From Amycolatopsis sp. MtRt-6 (lineage in GTDB: Bacteria > Actinomycetota > Actinomycetes > Mycobacteriales > Pseudonocardiaceae): a stretch of 48,544 nucleotides of DNA. Location of the stretch: contig NZ_JADWPD010000001.1 of assembly GCF_017308975.1 (NCBI RefSeq), forward strand, positions 665,491 to 714,034, written 5' to 3'. Positions 24,041-32,386 of this stretch are shown piece after piece. Numbering within the stretch: position 1 is the first letter of the stretch; every line of letters begins with the position of its first letter. A program made the position numbers and the translations under genes. The notes under the pieces are model-generated. The model was not told the origin of the DNA. It saw only the letters and a list, made by a program, of their open reading frames with translations, and did no database searches.

Positions 24041-24805
24041 ATGAAGAAGCTGATCGTCACCGCACTGGCCGCCGCCCTCACGCTCACCGCCTGCGGTGGG
24101 TCGGACAGCGCTTCCGCGACCCTGCGCGTGGGTACGCTGAGCGACGCGCCGCCGAACATCTACCTCAAGGACGGCAACTACACCGGCTTCGACAACGAGC
24201 TGCTCAAGGCCATCGCGGTCAAGCAGAACCTGAAGCTGGAATTCGCCGCCACCGACTTCTCCGCGCTGCTCGGGCAGGTCGCGTCGGGCCGCTACGACAT
24301 CGCCAGCTCGGCGATCGCGCAGACCGACGAGCGCAAGAAGACGGTCGACTTCTCCGCGGCCTACGACTTCGAAACGATGAGCATCCAGGCCAAGCAGGGC
24401 ACGCCGATCACCGACGAGAAGGGCCTGGCAGGCAAGCGCGTCGCCGTCATCCAGGCGACCGTCGGCGATCACTGGCTGACCGGCACGGTGCCCGACGCCC
24501 AGGCCGTGCGCTTCCCCGACTACGCCGCCGCGCTGACCGCGTTGAAGAGCGGCGCGGTCGACGCGTACATCCTGGACCAGTCCATTGCCGAGAAGAACGT
24601 CACCGACAACCCGGACGCCAAGCTGGTCGTCGTGAAGAGCTTCGTCACGGACGTGCCGCACGGTTTCGCGGTGAAGAAGGGCAACACCGAGCTGCTGGGC
24701 AAGATCAACGACGGGCTCAAGCAGGTGATCTCCGACGGGACCTGGCTTAAGCTGCACCAGCAGTTCCTGCCGACCGCTCCGGTGCCGGCCGGGTTCCAGG
24801 GTTAG
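24041..24805 (+). CDS. Amino-acid ABC transporter binding lipoprotein, copy 2
   Basis: This is a 254-residue family 3 solute-binding lipoprotein with lipobox LTAC. It is plainly a tandem duplicate of its neighbours: TLRVGTLSDAPPNIYLKDG, FDNELLKAIAVKQNLKLEFA, SALLGQVASGRYDIASSAI and KKTVDFSAAYDFE recur with small changes in copy 3. The ATG follows the stop of copy 1 after one base, so translation is coupled. Binding-pocket residues around PDYAAALTALKSGAVDAY differ from copy 3, which hints at a different ligand preference. It delivers ligand to the same permease and ATPase encoded downstream. Confidence 0.92.
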   Translation: MKKLIVTALAAALTLTACGGSDSASATLRVGTLSDAPPNIYLKDGNYTGFDNELLKAIAVKQNLKLEFAATDFSALLGQVASGRYDIASSAIAQTDERKKTVDFSAAYDFETMSIQAKQGTPITDEKGLAGKRVAVIQATVGDHWLTGTVPDAQAVRFPDYAAALTALKSGAVDAYILDQSIAEKNVTDNPDAKLVVVKSFVTDVPHGFAVKKGNTELLGKINDGLKQVISDGTWLKLHQQFLPTAPVPAGFQG

Positions 24806-24812
24806 GAGAAGC

Positions 24813-25592
24813 ATGAAGAAAACACTGGTCACGGCGCTCACCGCGACCCTGCTGGCCGCCCTCACCGCGTGCGGCGGCTCGGACAGCGGCGACGGGAAGA
24901 CCCTGCGCGTCGGCACGCTCAGCGACTCGAAGCCGAACGCCTACCAGGAGAACGGCAACTACACCGGCTTCGACAACGAACTCCTGAAGGCCATCGCGGC
25001 CAAGGAAGGCTTGAAGCTCGAGTTCGCCGCGACGGAGTTTTCCGCGCTGCTCGGCCAGGTCGCGAACGGCACGTTCGACATCGGCAGCTCCGCGATCTCG
25101 CAGACCGACGCCCGCAAGAAGACCGTCGACTTCTCGGCGCCGTACAACTACCAGGCCCTCGGCATCGAAGCCAAGGAGACCGCCGGCATCACCGACGAGA
25201 ACTCGTTGGCGGGCAAGCGGATCGGCGTCGTCCAGGGCACGGTCTCCGACAGCTGGCTCGGCTCGAACGCGCCGACCGCGCAAGCCGTCCGGTTCCCCAA
25301 CGACGCCGCCGCCCTCAACGCCCTCAAGACCGGCGCGATCGACGGCGCGGTGTTCGACCAGGCCACCGCCGAGGACTACGCCAAGAACAACCCGGACGCG
25401 AAGCTCAAGGTGACCAAGGCGATCACCACGACCATCCCGCACGGATTCGCCTTCCGGAAGGGCAACACCGAACTGATCGGCAAGATCAACGACGGCCTCA
25501 AGAAGGTCATCGCGGACGGCACCTGGGTCAAGGTGCACGACCAGTTCGAGCCCACCGCGCCCGTGCCCGCCGAGTTCAAGCCGGGGCAGTAG
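24813..25592 (+). CDS. Amino-acid ABC transporter binding lipoprotein, copy 3
   Basis: This is a 259-residue family 3 solute-binding lipoprotein with lipobox LTAC after a typical signal. The ATG has TTAGGAGAAGC upstream. It shares TLRVGTLSDSKPNAYQENG, FDNELLKAIAAKEGLKLEFA, FSALLGQVANGTFDIGSSAI and KKTVDFSAPYNY with copy 2. The last residues GTWVKVHDQFEPTAPVPAEF match the C-terminus of copy 2. The stop is 6 bases from the permease start. With copies 1 and 2 it forms an unusual three-receptor operon. Confidence 0.92.
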   Translation: MKKTLVTALTATLLAALTACGGSDSGDGKTLRVGTLSDSKPNAYQENGNYTGFDNELLKAIAAKEGLKLEFAATEFSALLGQVANGTFDIGSSAISQTDARKKTVDFSAPYNYQALGIEAKETAGITDENSLAGKRIGVVQGTVSDSWLGSNAPTAQAVRFPNDAAALNALKTGAIDGAVFDQATAEDYAKNNPDAKLKVTKAITTTIPHGFAFRKGNTELIGKINDGLKKVIADGTWVKVHDQFEPTAPVPAEFKPGQ

Positions 25593-25598
25593 TCCACA

Positions 25599-26363
25599 AT
25601 GGACGACTTCGTCAACACGTTCCTCGACTGGGACTACATCTCCCAGGTCCTGCCGGACCTGCTGAAGACCGGTCTCCTGAACACGCTGATCCTGTCCGTG
25701 TCCTCGGCGCTGATCGGCACCGTGGTCGGCATGGTGCTCGCGGTGATGGGCCTGTCCACCAAGTGGTGGCTGCGCTGGCCCGCGCGGGTCTACACCGACA
25801 TCTTCCGCGGCCTGCCCGCCATCCTGACGATCCTGCTGATCGGCCAGGGGCTCGGCACGCTCGCCCGGGACGTCGTCGGCACGAACCCGTACCCGATGGG
25901 CATCCTCGCGCTGTCCCTGATCGCCGCCGCCTACATCGGCGAGATCTTCCGGGCCGGCATCCAGAGCGTGGACAAGGGCCAGCTGGAAGCCAGCCGCGCG
26001 CTCGGGATGAGCTACACCAAGTCGATGCTGCTGGTGATCATCCCGCAAGGCGTCCGGCGGGTGCTGCCGGCGCTGGTGAACCAGTTCATCGCGCTGGTCA
26101 AGGACTCCAGCCTCGTCTACGTGCTGGGGCTGCTGTCCGGGCAGCGCGAACTGTTCCGGATCGGCCAGGACCTCGCGGCCAACACGGGCAACCTGTCGCC
26201 ACTGGTCGCCGCGGGCGTGTTCTTCCTCGTGATCACCGTGCCGCTGACGCACCTGGTCAACTACATCGACAAGAAGCTCCGGACCGGCCGCAAGGTGCGC
26301 GCCGACGAGCCGGGCGACGGAGACGAGCTGGACCTGGTCGCCAGCGGGAAGGTCAGCTCGTGA
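25599..26363 (+). CDS. Polar amino-acid ABC transporter permease
   Basis: This 254-residue inner-membrane subunit is of the HisM/GlnP type. About five helices are seen. The ATPase-contact (EAA) loop reads YIGEIFRAGIQSVDKGQLEASRALG, with the usual Gly spacing, then IPQGVRRVLPALVNQFIALVKDSSL. It probably forms a homodimer, because no second permease gene is present. A GTCC-N5-GGAC palindrome (25592-25604) straddles the start codon and there is little Shine-Dalgarno sequence. The stop overlaps the start of the ATPase gene. Confidence 0.94.
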   Translation: MDDFVNTFLDWDYISQVLPDLLKTGLLNTLILSVSSALIGTVVGMVLAVMGLSTKWWLRWPARVYTDIFRGLPAILTILLIGQGLGTLARDVVGTNPYPMGILALSLIAAAYIGEIFRAGIQSVDKGQLEASRALGMSYTKSMLLVIIPQGVRRVLPALVNQFIALVKDSSLVYVLGLLSGQRELFRIGQDLAANTGNLSPLVAAGVFFLVITVPLTHLVNYIDKKLRTGRKVRADEPGDGDELDLVASGKVSS

Positions 26364-27100
26364 CGACGGCGGTGCGTTCGTCCAGCGTGGAGCTACGGGA
26401 CATCCACGTCAGCTTCGGCACGCTCGAAGTCCTGCGCGGGGTCGACCTCCACGTGGAGAGCGGCAAGACGACGTGCGTCATCGGCCCGTCCGGCTCCGGC
26501 AAGTCGACGCTCCTGCGCTGCGTGAACCGGCTTCAGGAGCCCGACTCCGGCGACCTGCTGCTCGACGGCGAATCGGTGATCAGGTCCGACCCCGACGCCC
26601 TGCGCCAGCGCGTCGGCATGGTGTTCCAGCACTTCAACCTCTTCGGCCACCGAAGCGTGCTGGACAACATCGTGCTGCCCCTGCGCAGCGTGAAGAAGCT
26701 GAGCAAGGAGGAGGCGTCGGCGATCGCCCGCGCCCGCCTGGCGGAGGTCGGTCTCGCGGACAAGGCACCGTACCGGCCGAGCGCGTTGTCCGGTGGACAG
26801 CAGCAGCGCGTCGCGATCGCGCGGGCGCTGGCGATGGACCCCGAGGTGATGCTCTTCGACGAGGCCACCAGCGCCCTTGACCCCGAGCTGGTCAAGGGCG
26901 TGCTGAAGCTGATGGCGGGCCTGGCGTCGCGGGGGCTCACCCTGATCGTGGTGACGCACGAGATGGGCTTCGCCCGCAGCGTCGCCGACGAGGTGGCGTT
27001 CATGGACGCGGGCCGCATCGTCGAGCAGGGACCGCCGGCGCAGCTCTTCGACGAGCCCCAGAGCCCGCGCCTGCAGCGGTTCCTTTCGCAGGTGCTCTGA
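26360..27100 (+). CDS. Polar amino-acid ABC transporter ATP-binding protein
   Basis: This 246-residue ATPase of the GlnQ/HisP type energises import. Walker A is GPSGSGKST, the Q-loop is VFQHFNLF, the signature is LSGGQQQR, Walker B is VMLFDEATSALDPE, and the H-loop is VVTHEMGFA. The GTG overlaps the TGA of the permease gene (GTGA), so the two are translationally coupled. All catalytic residues are present. It closes the five-gene transporter operon begun at 23221. Confidence 0.96.
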   Translation: MTTAVRSSSVELRDIHVSFGTLEVLRGVDLHVESGKTTCVIGPSGSGKSTLLRCVNRLQEPDSGDLLLDGESVIRSDPDALRQRVGMVFQHFNLFGHRSVLDNIVLPLRSVKKLSKEEASAIARARLAEVGLADKAPYRPSALSGGQQQRVAIARALAMDPEVMLFDEATSALDPELVKGVLKLMAGLASRGLTLIVVTHEMGFARSVADEVAFMDAGRIVEQGPPAQLFDEPQSPRLQRFLSQVL

Positions 27101-27146
27101 GCGTTCGGTGATTGCGCGGGACGCCGCCGGCTGACACGGTGACCCG

Positions 27147-27854
27147 ATGCTGAACGAGGTGGCCGACGGCGTTTGGGTCCGGCAGAGCGAGTGGGTCTGG
27201 AGCAACACCACGGTGGTGCGCGGGGAAGCCGGGCTCGTCCTGGTCGACCCCGGCATCGAGGGTGCCGAGCTGGCCGGGCTCGCCGACGACCTGGACCGGC
27301 TCGGCATCCCGGTGGTCGCCGGGTTCTCCACCCATCCGCACTGGGACCACCTGCTCTGGCACCCCCGCTTCGGCGACGTCCCGCGGTACGCCACCGCCGC
27401 CGGTGCCCAGGCGGCCGGCGAAGCCCGCGAGCGGGCGCAGGCGATGGCGGCGGAGAGCGCGTCAGGCATCCCGCTCGACCTGATCGGCCGCCTCACCCCG
27501 CTGCCCGCGGACGGCGGAGGGGTGCCGGGCGAGATCATCGAACACGACGCGCACGCCGTCGGCCACGCCGCCGTCCTGCTCGCCGACCGCGGAGTCCTGC
27601 TCGCCGGCGACATGCTTTCCGACGTCCTGATTCCGCTCCTCGACCCCCGCCGCCCCGGTCAGGAAAGCGTCTACCCGGCGGCACTCGACCGGCTCGAGGA
27701 GGCTGCCCGGCACGTCGACGTCGTGATCCCCGGCCACGGCGCCGTGGCCACGGGACCCGAGGTGGCGGCCCGCTTCGCCGCTGACCGGGCCTACCTCGAC
27801 GCGGTGCGGCGCGGCGAGGAGCCGGCCGACGAGCGCTGGGGCCGGCGCGCGTAG
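27147..27854 (+). CDS. MBL-fold metallohydrolase
   Basis: This 235-residue metallo-beta-lactamase superfamily protein has the zinc-binding FSTHPHWDHLLWH (HxHxDH), then HAVGHAAVLLADRGVLLAGDM with the bridging Asp, and VIPGHGAV near the C-terminus. The fold is complete, so it is likely an active dinuclear hydrolase. The substrate cannot be deduced. A weak TANNNT-like box (CACGGT) precedes the ATG by 6 bases, suggesting a leaderless start. It is unrelated to the transporter upstream by any visible signal. Confidence 0.88.
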   Translation: MLNEVADGVWVRQSEWVWSNTTVVRGEAGLVLVDPGIEGAELAGLADDLDRLGIPVVAGFSTHPHWDHLLWHPRFGDVPRYATAAGAQAAGEARERAQAMAAESASGIPLDLIGRLTPLPADGGGVPGEIIEHDAHAVGHAAVLLADRGVLLAGDMLSDVLIPLLDPRRPGQESVYPAALDRLEEAARHVDVVIPGHGAVATGPEVAARFAADRAYLDAVRRGEEPADERWGRRA

Positions 27855-27896
27855 CGGCGCCCCGAAAAGAAGACGCTTCGGCGGCCGCGGCCCGAG

Positions 27897-27902
27897 TAGC
27901 CT
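27897..27902 (+). promoter_or_regulatory. -10 element of the MOSC gene, leaderless
   Basis: TAGCCT matches TANNNT and ends 6 bases before the MOSC ATG. Confidence 0.5.
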
Positions 27903-27908
27903 GCGGAG

Positions 27909-28790
27909 ATGGCGAGAATCGCTCGGCTGACCTACTACCCGGTCAAGTCCTGCGCGGGCACCGACGTGCCGTCCGCCCAGGTGACCGAAACCGGGCTCGC
28001 GCACGACCGCGTCTTCCAGGTCATCACGCCGGACGGCGACATCCTCACCCAGCGGCCGCACCCGGTCATGGCGACCGTCCGGCCGCAGGTGATCGGCGAC
28101 AGGCTCGCGCTGTCCGCCCCCGGCCGTGAAGACGTCGTCTTCGCCATCCGGCGTGACGGCCCGCGGCGCCCGGTGTCGATGCTCACCTGGCACGGCGAAG
28201 GCGTCCGGCAGGATCCCCGGGCCGACGAGTGGTTCTCGGACCTGCTCGGGCGGCCTGCCGAACTGATCGGCGTCACGCCCGACCACGACCGTGTCAGCGG
28301 TGGTGAGTTCCCGGGCCGGGCCGCGTTCGGCGACGCACACGCCGTACTGCTCGCCTCGGAGTCCTCTTTGGACACTTTGAACGAGCGGATCGCGGCCGCC
28401 CAGGGCGAACCCGTTCCGATGGACCGCTTCCGCCCCAACATCGTCATCGCCGGCTGGGCCGAACCCCACCGGGAGGACGAAGCCCGGGAGCTGGAAGCGG
28501 GCACCGCGATGTTCGGTTACGCCGAGAAGTGCGTCCGCTGCACGGTCCCGATGATCGACCAGGAGACCGGCGCGAAGGCCGGCCCCGAGCCGATCCGCAC
28601 CCTCGCGACCTACCGGCGTGGCCCGACCGGCGGTGTCGTCTTCGGCATGAAGGCCGCGGTGCTGCGGCCGGGTCAGGTCGCCGTCGGCGACGAGGTGATC
28701 GTGCACTCCTGGGCCGGCCCGAGCCCGAGCACGGCCGCCGCCGAGCCGCCGTTCACGGCGACGGCGAGGCGTCCGGCCGAATCGGTGTAG
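27909..28790 (+). CDS. MOSC-domain protein
   Basis: This 293-residue protein has an N-terminal beta-barrel (LTYYPVKSCAGTDVPSAQVTETGLAHDR) and a MOSC domain with DRFRPNIVI and the conserved KCVRCTVPMIDQETG, whose cysteine is the usual molybdenum or sulfur-transfer residue. Related proteins include the YcbX/mARC group, which reduce N-hydroxylated compounds with a molybdenum cofactor. The start is leaderless with a -10 box at 27897. The normal domain end is near VGDEVIVHS; the last 30 or so residues run into the opposite-strand SAM hydrolase gene for 118 bases and have an unusual Ala/Pro/Thr composition. Confidence 0.88.
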   Translation: MARIARLTYYPVKSCAGTDVPSAQVTETGLAHDRVFQVITPDGDILTQRPHPVMATVRPQVIGDRLALSAPGREDVVFAIRRDGPRRPVSMLTWHGEGVRQDPRADEWFSDLLGRPAELIGVTPDHDRVSGGEFPGRAAFGDAHAVLLASESSLDTLNERIAAAQGEPVPMDRFRPNIVIAGWAEPHREDEARELEAGTAMFGYAEKCVRCTVPMIDQETGAKAGPEPIRTLATYRRGPTGGVVFGMKAAVLRPGQVAVGDEVIVHSWAGPSPSTAAAEPPFTATARRPAESV

Positions 28791-29479
28791 AGCACCGGCG
28801 AACCGGCGGGCACGTCGGCGAAGGTGCGCCCGAGCACCGTGGTCACCGCCACGCGCTCGCTGTGCACGGAAACCGCACCGGAGAGGCCGGAGAGCTCGAG
28901 GTCCGCCGGGGTCGCCGCCAGCTGGACGTTCCCGAAGTGGTCGACCGTCAGCACCTCCGACACGAGCTTGCCGGGGAAGGCGGCGACGAACGGCTCCGGC
29001 ATCGCGACCAGGCCGTCCACCGGGTCGCCGAAGTCCGACGGCGCAACCCCCAGCGCCAGGTGCGCGGCCGCGGGCGCGAAGACGTCCCGCCCGTGGAACG
29101 TCGCCGACGTGGCCGGCAGCCGCAGCGACGGCTCCGCCAGCTCGTAGGCCGCCCGGACCCCGCCCAGCGCCTGAGCGGCGGGCAGCAGGAGGCCGTTGTC
29201 CGGCCCGACCAGCAGCCCGTCCTCCGCGACGACGACCACGCCGAGCCGGGCCGTGCCGACCCCCGGGTCGACCACGGCGACGTGCACCGATTCCGGCAGG
29301 TAGGGAACCGTCTGGGCCAGTGCCATCGCCCCGTGCCGGATGTCCTGGGCGGGCACTTCGTGGGTCACGTCGATCACCCGCACCGCGGGCGCCAGCCGCG
29401 CGATCACGCCGTGGCAAGCCGCCACGAAGCCGTCGCGCAGGCCGTAGTCGGTGGTCACCGAGATCCAGTCGTACGCCAT
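28673..29479 (-). CDS. S-adenosylmethionine hydrolase (DUF62 family)
   Basis: This 268-residue protein belongs to the fluorinase/chlorinase-like family whose common members hydrolyse SAM to adenosine and methionine. The motifs are TTDYGLRDGFVAACHG with the adenosine-binding Asp, VIDVTHEVPAQDIRHGA, VDPGVGTARLGVVV, VGPDNGLLLP, TFHGRDVFAPAAAHLA and VDHFGNVQLA. The Asp-Arg-His triad of SAM hydrolases (in DxR, GRD and HG) is compatible, and no halide-binding TYYGY-like segment is seen, so halogenation is unlikely. The ATG at 29479 marks the start of homology; one at 29494 is possible. Its 3' end overlaps the MOSC gene. Confidence 0.9.
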   Translation of the reverse strand: MAYDWISVTTDYGLRDGFVAACHGVIARLAPAVRVIDVTHEVPAQDIRHGAMALAQTVPYLPESVHVAVVDPGVGTARLGVVVVAEDGLLVGPDNGLLLPAAQALGGVRAAYELAEPSLRLPATSATFHGRDVFAPAAAHLALGVAPSDFGDPVDGLVAMPEPFVAAFPGKLVSEVLTVDHFGNVQLAATPADLELSGLSGAVSVHSERVAVTTVLGRTFADVPAGSPVLYTDSAGRLAVAVNGGSAAAVLGLGPAQECTITSSPTAT

Positions 29480-29513
29480 GCGAGCATCATCCATGGTGGC
29501 GGAGGGTGCCCGT

Positions 29514-29519
29514 TAGGGT
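29514..29519 (+). promoter_or_regulatory. -10 element of purC, leaderless
   Basis: TAGGGT matches TANNNT and ends 7 bases before the purC GTG at 29527. It also lies in the 47-base gap to the divergent SAM hydrolase start. Confidence 0.55.
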
Positions 29520-29526
29520 TCAGCGC

Positions 29527-30531
29527 GTGACACCCCTCCCCATCCCCGAGCGGCTCGCCACCGGCAAGGTCCGCGACCTGTTCGCCGTGGGCGACGACCA
29601 CCTGCTGGTCGTCGCCTCCGATCGCATCTCCGCCTTCGAGCGCGTCTTCCCCACCTCGGTCCCCGGCAAGGGCCGCGTGCTCACCGCGATGAGCGTGTTC
29701 TGGTTCCGCGAGCTCGCCGACGTCCTCCCGAACCACCTCGTCGCCTGCGACGGGCCGCTGATCCCGGAGTCCGTCCGTGGCCGGGCGCTGCTGGTCGAAC
29801 GGCTCGACATGCTGCCGGTGGAGGCGGTCGTCCGCGGCTACCTCACCGGCCGCGGGTACTCGGACTACCGCCGGTCCGGAGAGGTGTGCGGGCTGCCGCT
29901 GCCGGGCGGGCTGGCCGAGTCGGCGCGGCTGCCCGAGCCGATCTTCACGCCGTCCACCAAAGCGCGACCGGGCGAGAAGGACGAGAACATCGACTTCGAC
30001 ACGTGCGTCTCGGTGCTCGGCCGCGCGCTCGCCGAGGAGGTCCGGGAGGCGTCACTGGAGCTCTACCGCCGGGGCGCCGCGCGCGCCGCGGAGCAGGGCC
30101 TGCTGCTGGCCGACACGAAGTTCGAGTTCGGCATCGGGGCCGGCGGCGGGCTCGTGCTGGCGGACGAGCTGCTCACCCCGGACTCGGCCCGCTACTGGCT
30201 CGCCGACGGTCACCGGCCCGGCATCCCGCAGCCGTCGTTCGACAAGCAGCACGTGCGTGACTGGCTCGTCGGCCCGGCGTCCGGGTGGGACTGCGTGTCG
30301 CCGCTCCCGCCGCTGCCACCCGAAGTGGTGACGGCCACGCGCGACCGGTACATCGAGGCGTACCACCGCATCACCGGGCTTTCGCTGGCAGACTGGCCTC
30401 GTGATCCTGCTGATCTGCGGCAGCCTGCGAGCCGGCTCGGGCAATGCGGCGGTGTTGGGGACCGTCGCGACCCTCACCGTGAGCAAGACGTACACCGGCC
30501 TCGGCGACCTGCCGCACTTCAACCCCGATGA
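29527..30531 (+). CDS. purC: SAICAR synthase with read-through tail
   Basis: PurC condenses CAIR and aspartate using ATP. Family motifs are GKVRDLF, LLVVASDRISAFE, VVRGYLTGRGYSDY, TPSTKARPGEKDENIDF and ADTKFEFGI. The conserved C-terminus ITGLSLADWP ends at 30399, where other PurC proteins stop. Here the frame stays open for another 43 codons (Arg/Pro/Gln-rich, not PurC-like) to a TGA at 30529. This tail overlaps the FMN reductase gene by 131 bases in another frame. The start is leaderless. The enzyme is likely active, but its tail is abnormal. Confidence 0.96.
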   Translation: MTPLPIPERLATGKVRDLFAVGDDHLLVVASDRISAFERVFPTSVPGKGRVLTAMSVFWFRELADVLPNHLVACDGPLIPESVRGRALLVERLDMLPVEAVVRGYLTGRGYSDYRRSGEVCGLPLPGGLAESARLPEPIFTPSTKARPGEKDENIDFDTCVSVLGRALAEEVREASLELYRRGAARAAEQGLLLADTKFEFGIGAGGGLVLADELLTPDSARYWLADGHRPGIPQPSFDKQHVRDWLVGPASGWDCVSPLPPLPPEVVTATRDRYIEAYHRITGLSLADWPRDPADLRQPASRLGQCGGVGDRRDPHREQDVHRPRRPAALQPR

Positions 30532-30916
30532 CGACCGCGACCCGCTGCACCCCGAGGTCGCTTCCCTGCGTGCCGCGATCAAGGAAGCCGACGCGGTCCT
30601 GATCTGCACGCCGGAGTACGCGGGCGGGCTGCCGGGCTCGTTCAAGAACCTCCTCGACTGGACGGTCGGCGGTGGCGAGCTGTACGGCAAGCCGGTGGCG
30701 TGGATCAACGCCTCCTCGATCGCGGCGCCGACCGGCGGCCGGGACGCGCACGACTCCTTGCGCAAGGTCCTGACCTACGCGGGCGCGAAGATCGTGGAAG
30801 AGGCGTGCGCGCGGATCCCGGTCTCGCGCGCGGACGTCGCCGACGGCCAGGTGGCCGACCCCGACCTGCGCGGCCGGATCGCGGTGGCGGTCATGCACCT
30901 GCGGGCCGCCGGCTGA
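30401..30916 (+). CDS. NADPH-dependent FMN reductase
   Basis: This 171-residue flavodoxin-like reductase passes electrons from NAD(P)H to FMN or quinones. The first strand and phosphate loop are VILLICGSLRAGSGN, and the second flavin motif is TPEYAGGLPGSFKNLLDW, followed by GGGELYGKPVAWINAS. The length is normal for the family. The GTG at 30401 lies inside the extended purC reading frame, 130 bases before its stop, so its translation must begin within the purC coding sequence. No ribosome-binding site is visible. It ends 66 bases before the next gene. Confidence 0.9.
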   Translation: MILLICGSLRAGSGNAAVLGTVATLTVSKTYTGLGDLPHFNPDDDRDPLHPEVASLRAAIKEADAVLICTPEYAGGLPGSFKNLLDWTVGGGELYGKPVAWINASSIAAPTGGRDAHDSLRKVLTYAGAKIVEEACARIPVSRADVADGQVADPDLRGRIAVAVMHLRAAG

Positions 30917-30982
30917 GCTTTACGGCAACGGTCGCCCGCCCGTTCTGCGCAGTTCACGGGAGTGTCAGCCGCGTGCGTCCCA

Positions 30983-31687
30983 ATGGAGGCCGTGGACGCT
31001 CGCTTGCTGGTTTCGCTGTCGGGAATCACCCCGCGCACGCTGCACCGGTGCGCCGACCTCGCGGCCGAGCTCGACCGCCGCAAGGTGCCGCTCTCGGTGC
31101 TGTACGCCGCCCGCACCGGCGACGGCCCGGTGACGGAGTGGGTGCGTACCCGCGCCCGCCGCGGTGATTCCGTGCTGCTGCACGGCTACGACCACACCGT
31201 GACGCCCACGCACCGCACGGTGTACCTGGGCAAGCGGGCGGAGTTCGCGACCCTGCCGGCGCACGAGGCACGCCTGCGGTTGATCGCGGCGAAGGCCGCG
31301 CTGGACAACGCGGGGTTGTCGGCCGACGGCTTCGCGCCGCCGCGCTGGATCGCCTCCCAGGGCACACTGCAAGCACTGGCGGAGCACGGTTTCCGGCTAT
31401 GCGCGGACCTCGGCGCGGTGCGGGACCTCGTCACCGGCGAGGTCCGCCGCGCGCGGGTCCAGGAGTTCACGAGCCAGTCGCACCGCACCGAGACGGTGCG
31501 CTGCTTCGCGCTGGTGCTGGCGGCCGCGCGGTCGGCTCGCCGGGGCGGGCTGGTCCGGCTGGGGGTGGATGCCACGGACCTGACCCGCCCCGGCCTCCGC
31601 CAGGCCCTGCTCGACGCGGTGGACGTCGCCCTGGAGAACCGCGCGTTCGGCGCGACGTACGGTTCGCTGCGCGCGATCGCGGCCTGA
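30983..31687 (+). CDS. DUF2334/polysaccharide-deacetylase-like protein
   Basis: This protein of about 234 residues resembles the DUF2334 family, which has the polysaccharide deacetylase barrel. It begins LLVSLSGITPRTLHRCADLA, then shows VLLHGYDH in place of the metal-binding His pair, and PPRWIASQGTLQALAEHGFRLC. The first Asp of the deacetylase triad (often DD) is replaced by Ser-Gly here, so the metal site may be altered. The start is uncertain: an ATG at 30983 or a GTG at 30992, next to GGAGG. It converges on the TetR gene 19 bases away. The substrate is unknown. Confidence 0.72.
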   Translation: MEAVDARLLVSLSGITPRTLHRCADLAAELDRRKVPLSVLYAARTGDGPVTEWVRTRARRGDSVLLHGYDHTVTPTHRTVYLGKRAEFATLPAHEARLRLIAAKAALDNAGLSADGFAPPRWIASQGTLQALAEHGFRLCADLGAVRDLVTGEVRRARVQEFTSQSHRTETVRCFALVLAAARSARRGGLVRLGVDATDLTRPGLRQALLDAVDVALENRAFGATYGSLRAIAA

Positions 31688-31706
31688 ACGGCCGCGGGGC
31701 CACGCT

Positions 31707-32363
31707 TCACTCTGGAGTTGTCAAACACCGCCCCTGCCGGGGTTGGCGCTCGTTCGTGACCGAGTGCGCCGGGCTCGGGTCGAGGAGCACGTCGAGCCGG
31801 CCGAAGGCCACGTCGACCGCCGGAACGAGCGCGGCCGCGTCGGTGCCGGCGAGCCGGCTGCCCGCCTGGTAGCAGGCCACGGCGAGCTGCGCCGCCAGCA
31901 CCGCGACCTCCCTGGGCGTGCCGCGCTCCAGCAGTAGCGCTTCGCCCAGCTCGGCGAACCGCTGCAGCTTCCGCGCGCTGCGGTCCTTGAGCTCCGGGTT
32001 CTGCTCCACCAGCCGCTGGTGCATCTCGTAGTGCGCGTCTTCGGCCGCTTCCGCGCACACCTCGAGCACCAAGGCGCGAACCTGCCCCAGAGCCGCCGGA
32101 AGACTCTGTGGTGCCTCGTCGGGCAACGCCCGCTGCCGCTCCGCCAGCTGGTTCAGCAACTGCTGCTCATCCGCAAACACCACCTCCTGCTTGTCGCCGA
32201 AATACCGGAAGAACGTCGTCCGCCCCACCTCTGCGCGCTCCGCGATGTCTGTGACCGTGACCTCGGTGAAGCCGCGCTCCGCGAACAACTCGAAGGCGGC
32301 CTCGACGATCTGCTCACGAGCCTGTTTCTGCTTGCGCTCCCGCAGTGAGGGGCGTTTTTCCAT
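31707..32363 (-). CDS. TetR/AcrR-family regulator of the adjacent SDR gene
   Basis: This 218-residue regulator has an N-terminal HTH (QIVEAAFELFAERGFTEVTV, then TDIAERAEVGRTTFFRYFGDK) and a helical effector domain. It diverges from an SDR gene, with 92 bases between the starts that contain a 13-base palindrome and repeated ATCGAGT elements, so it probably represses that gene and itself. The ATG at 32363 lies behind GGAGAC, and a TACCTT box lies 6 bases upstream, so it may be read from a leaderless or very short transcript. The C-terminal 20 residues are poorly conserved-looking. Confidence 0.88.
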   Translation of the reverse strand: MEKRPSLRERKQKQAREQIVEAAFELFAERGFTEVTVTDIAERAEVGRTTFFRYFGDKQEVVFADEQQLLNQLAERQRALPDEAPQSLPAALGQVRALVLEVCAEAAEDAHYEMHQRLVEQNPELKDRSARKLQRFAELGEALLLERGTPREVAVLAAQLAVACYQAGSRLAGTDAAALVPAVDVAFGRLDVLLDPSPAHSVTNERQPRQGRCLTTPE

Positions 32364-32386
32364 GTCTCCAAGGTAGCGGATCCGGT

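Noticed and set aside
28673..29479. Fluorinase or chlorinase
   Set aside because: The halide-binding features of halogenases are not apparent, and the hydrolase-type motifs fit the common DUF62 SAM hydrolases.
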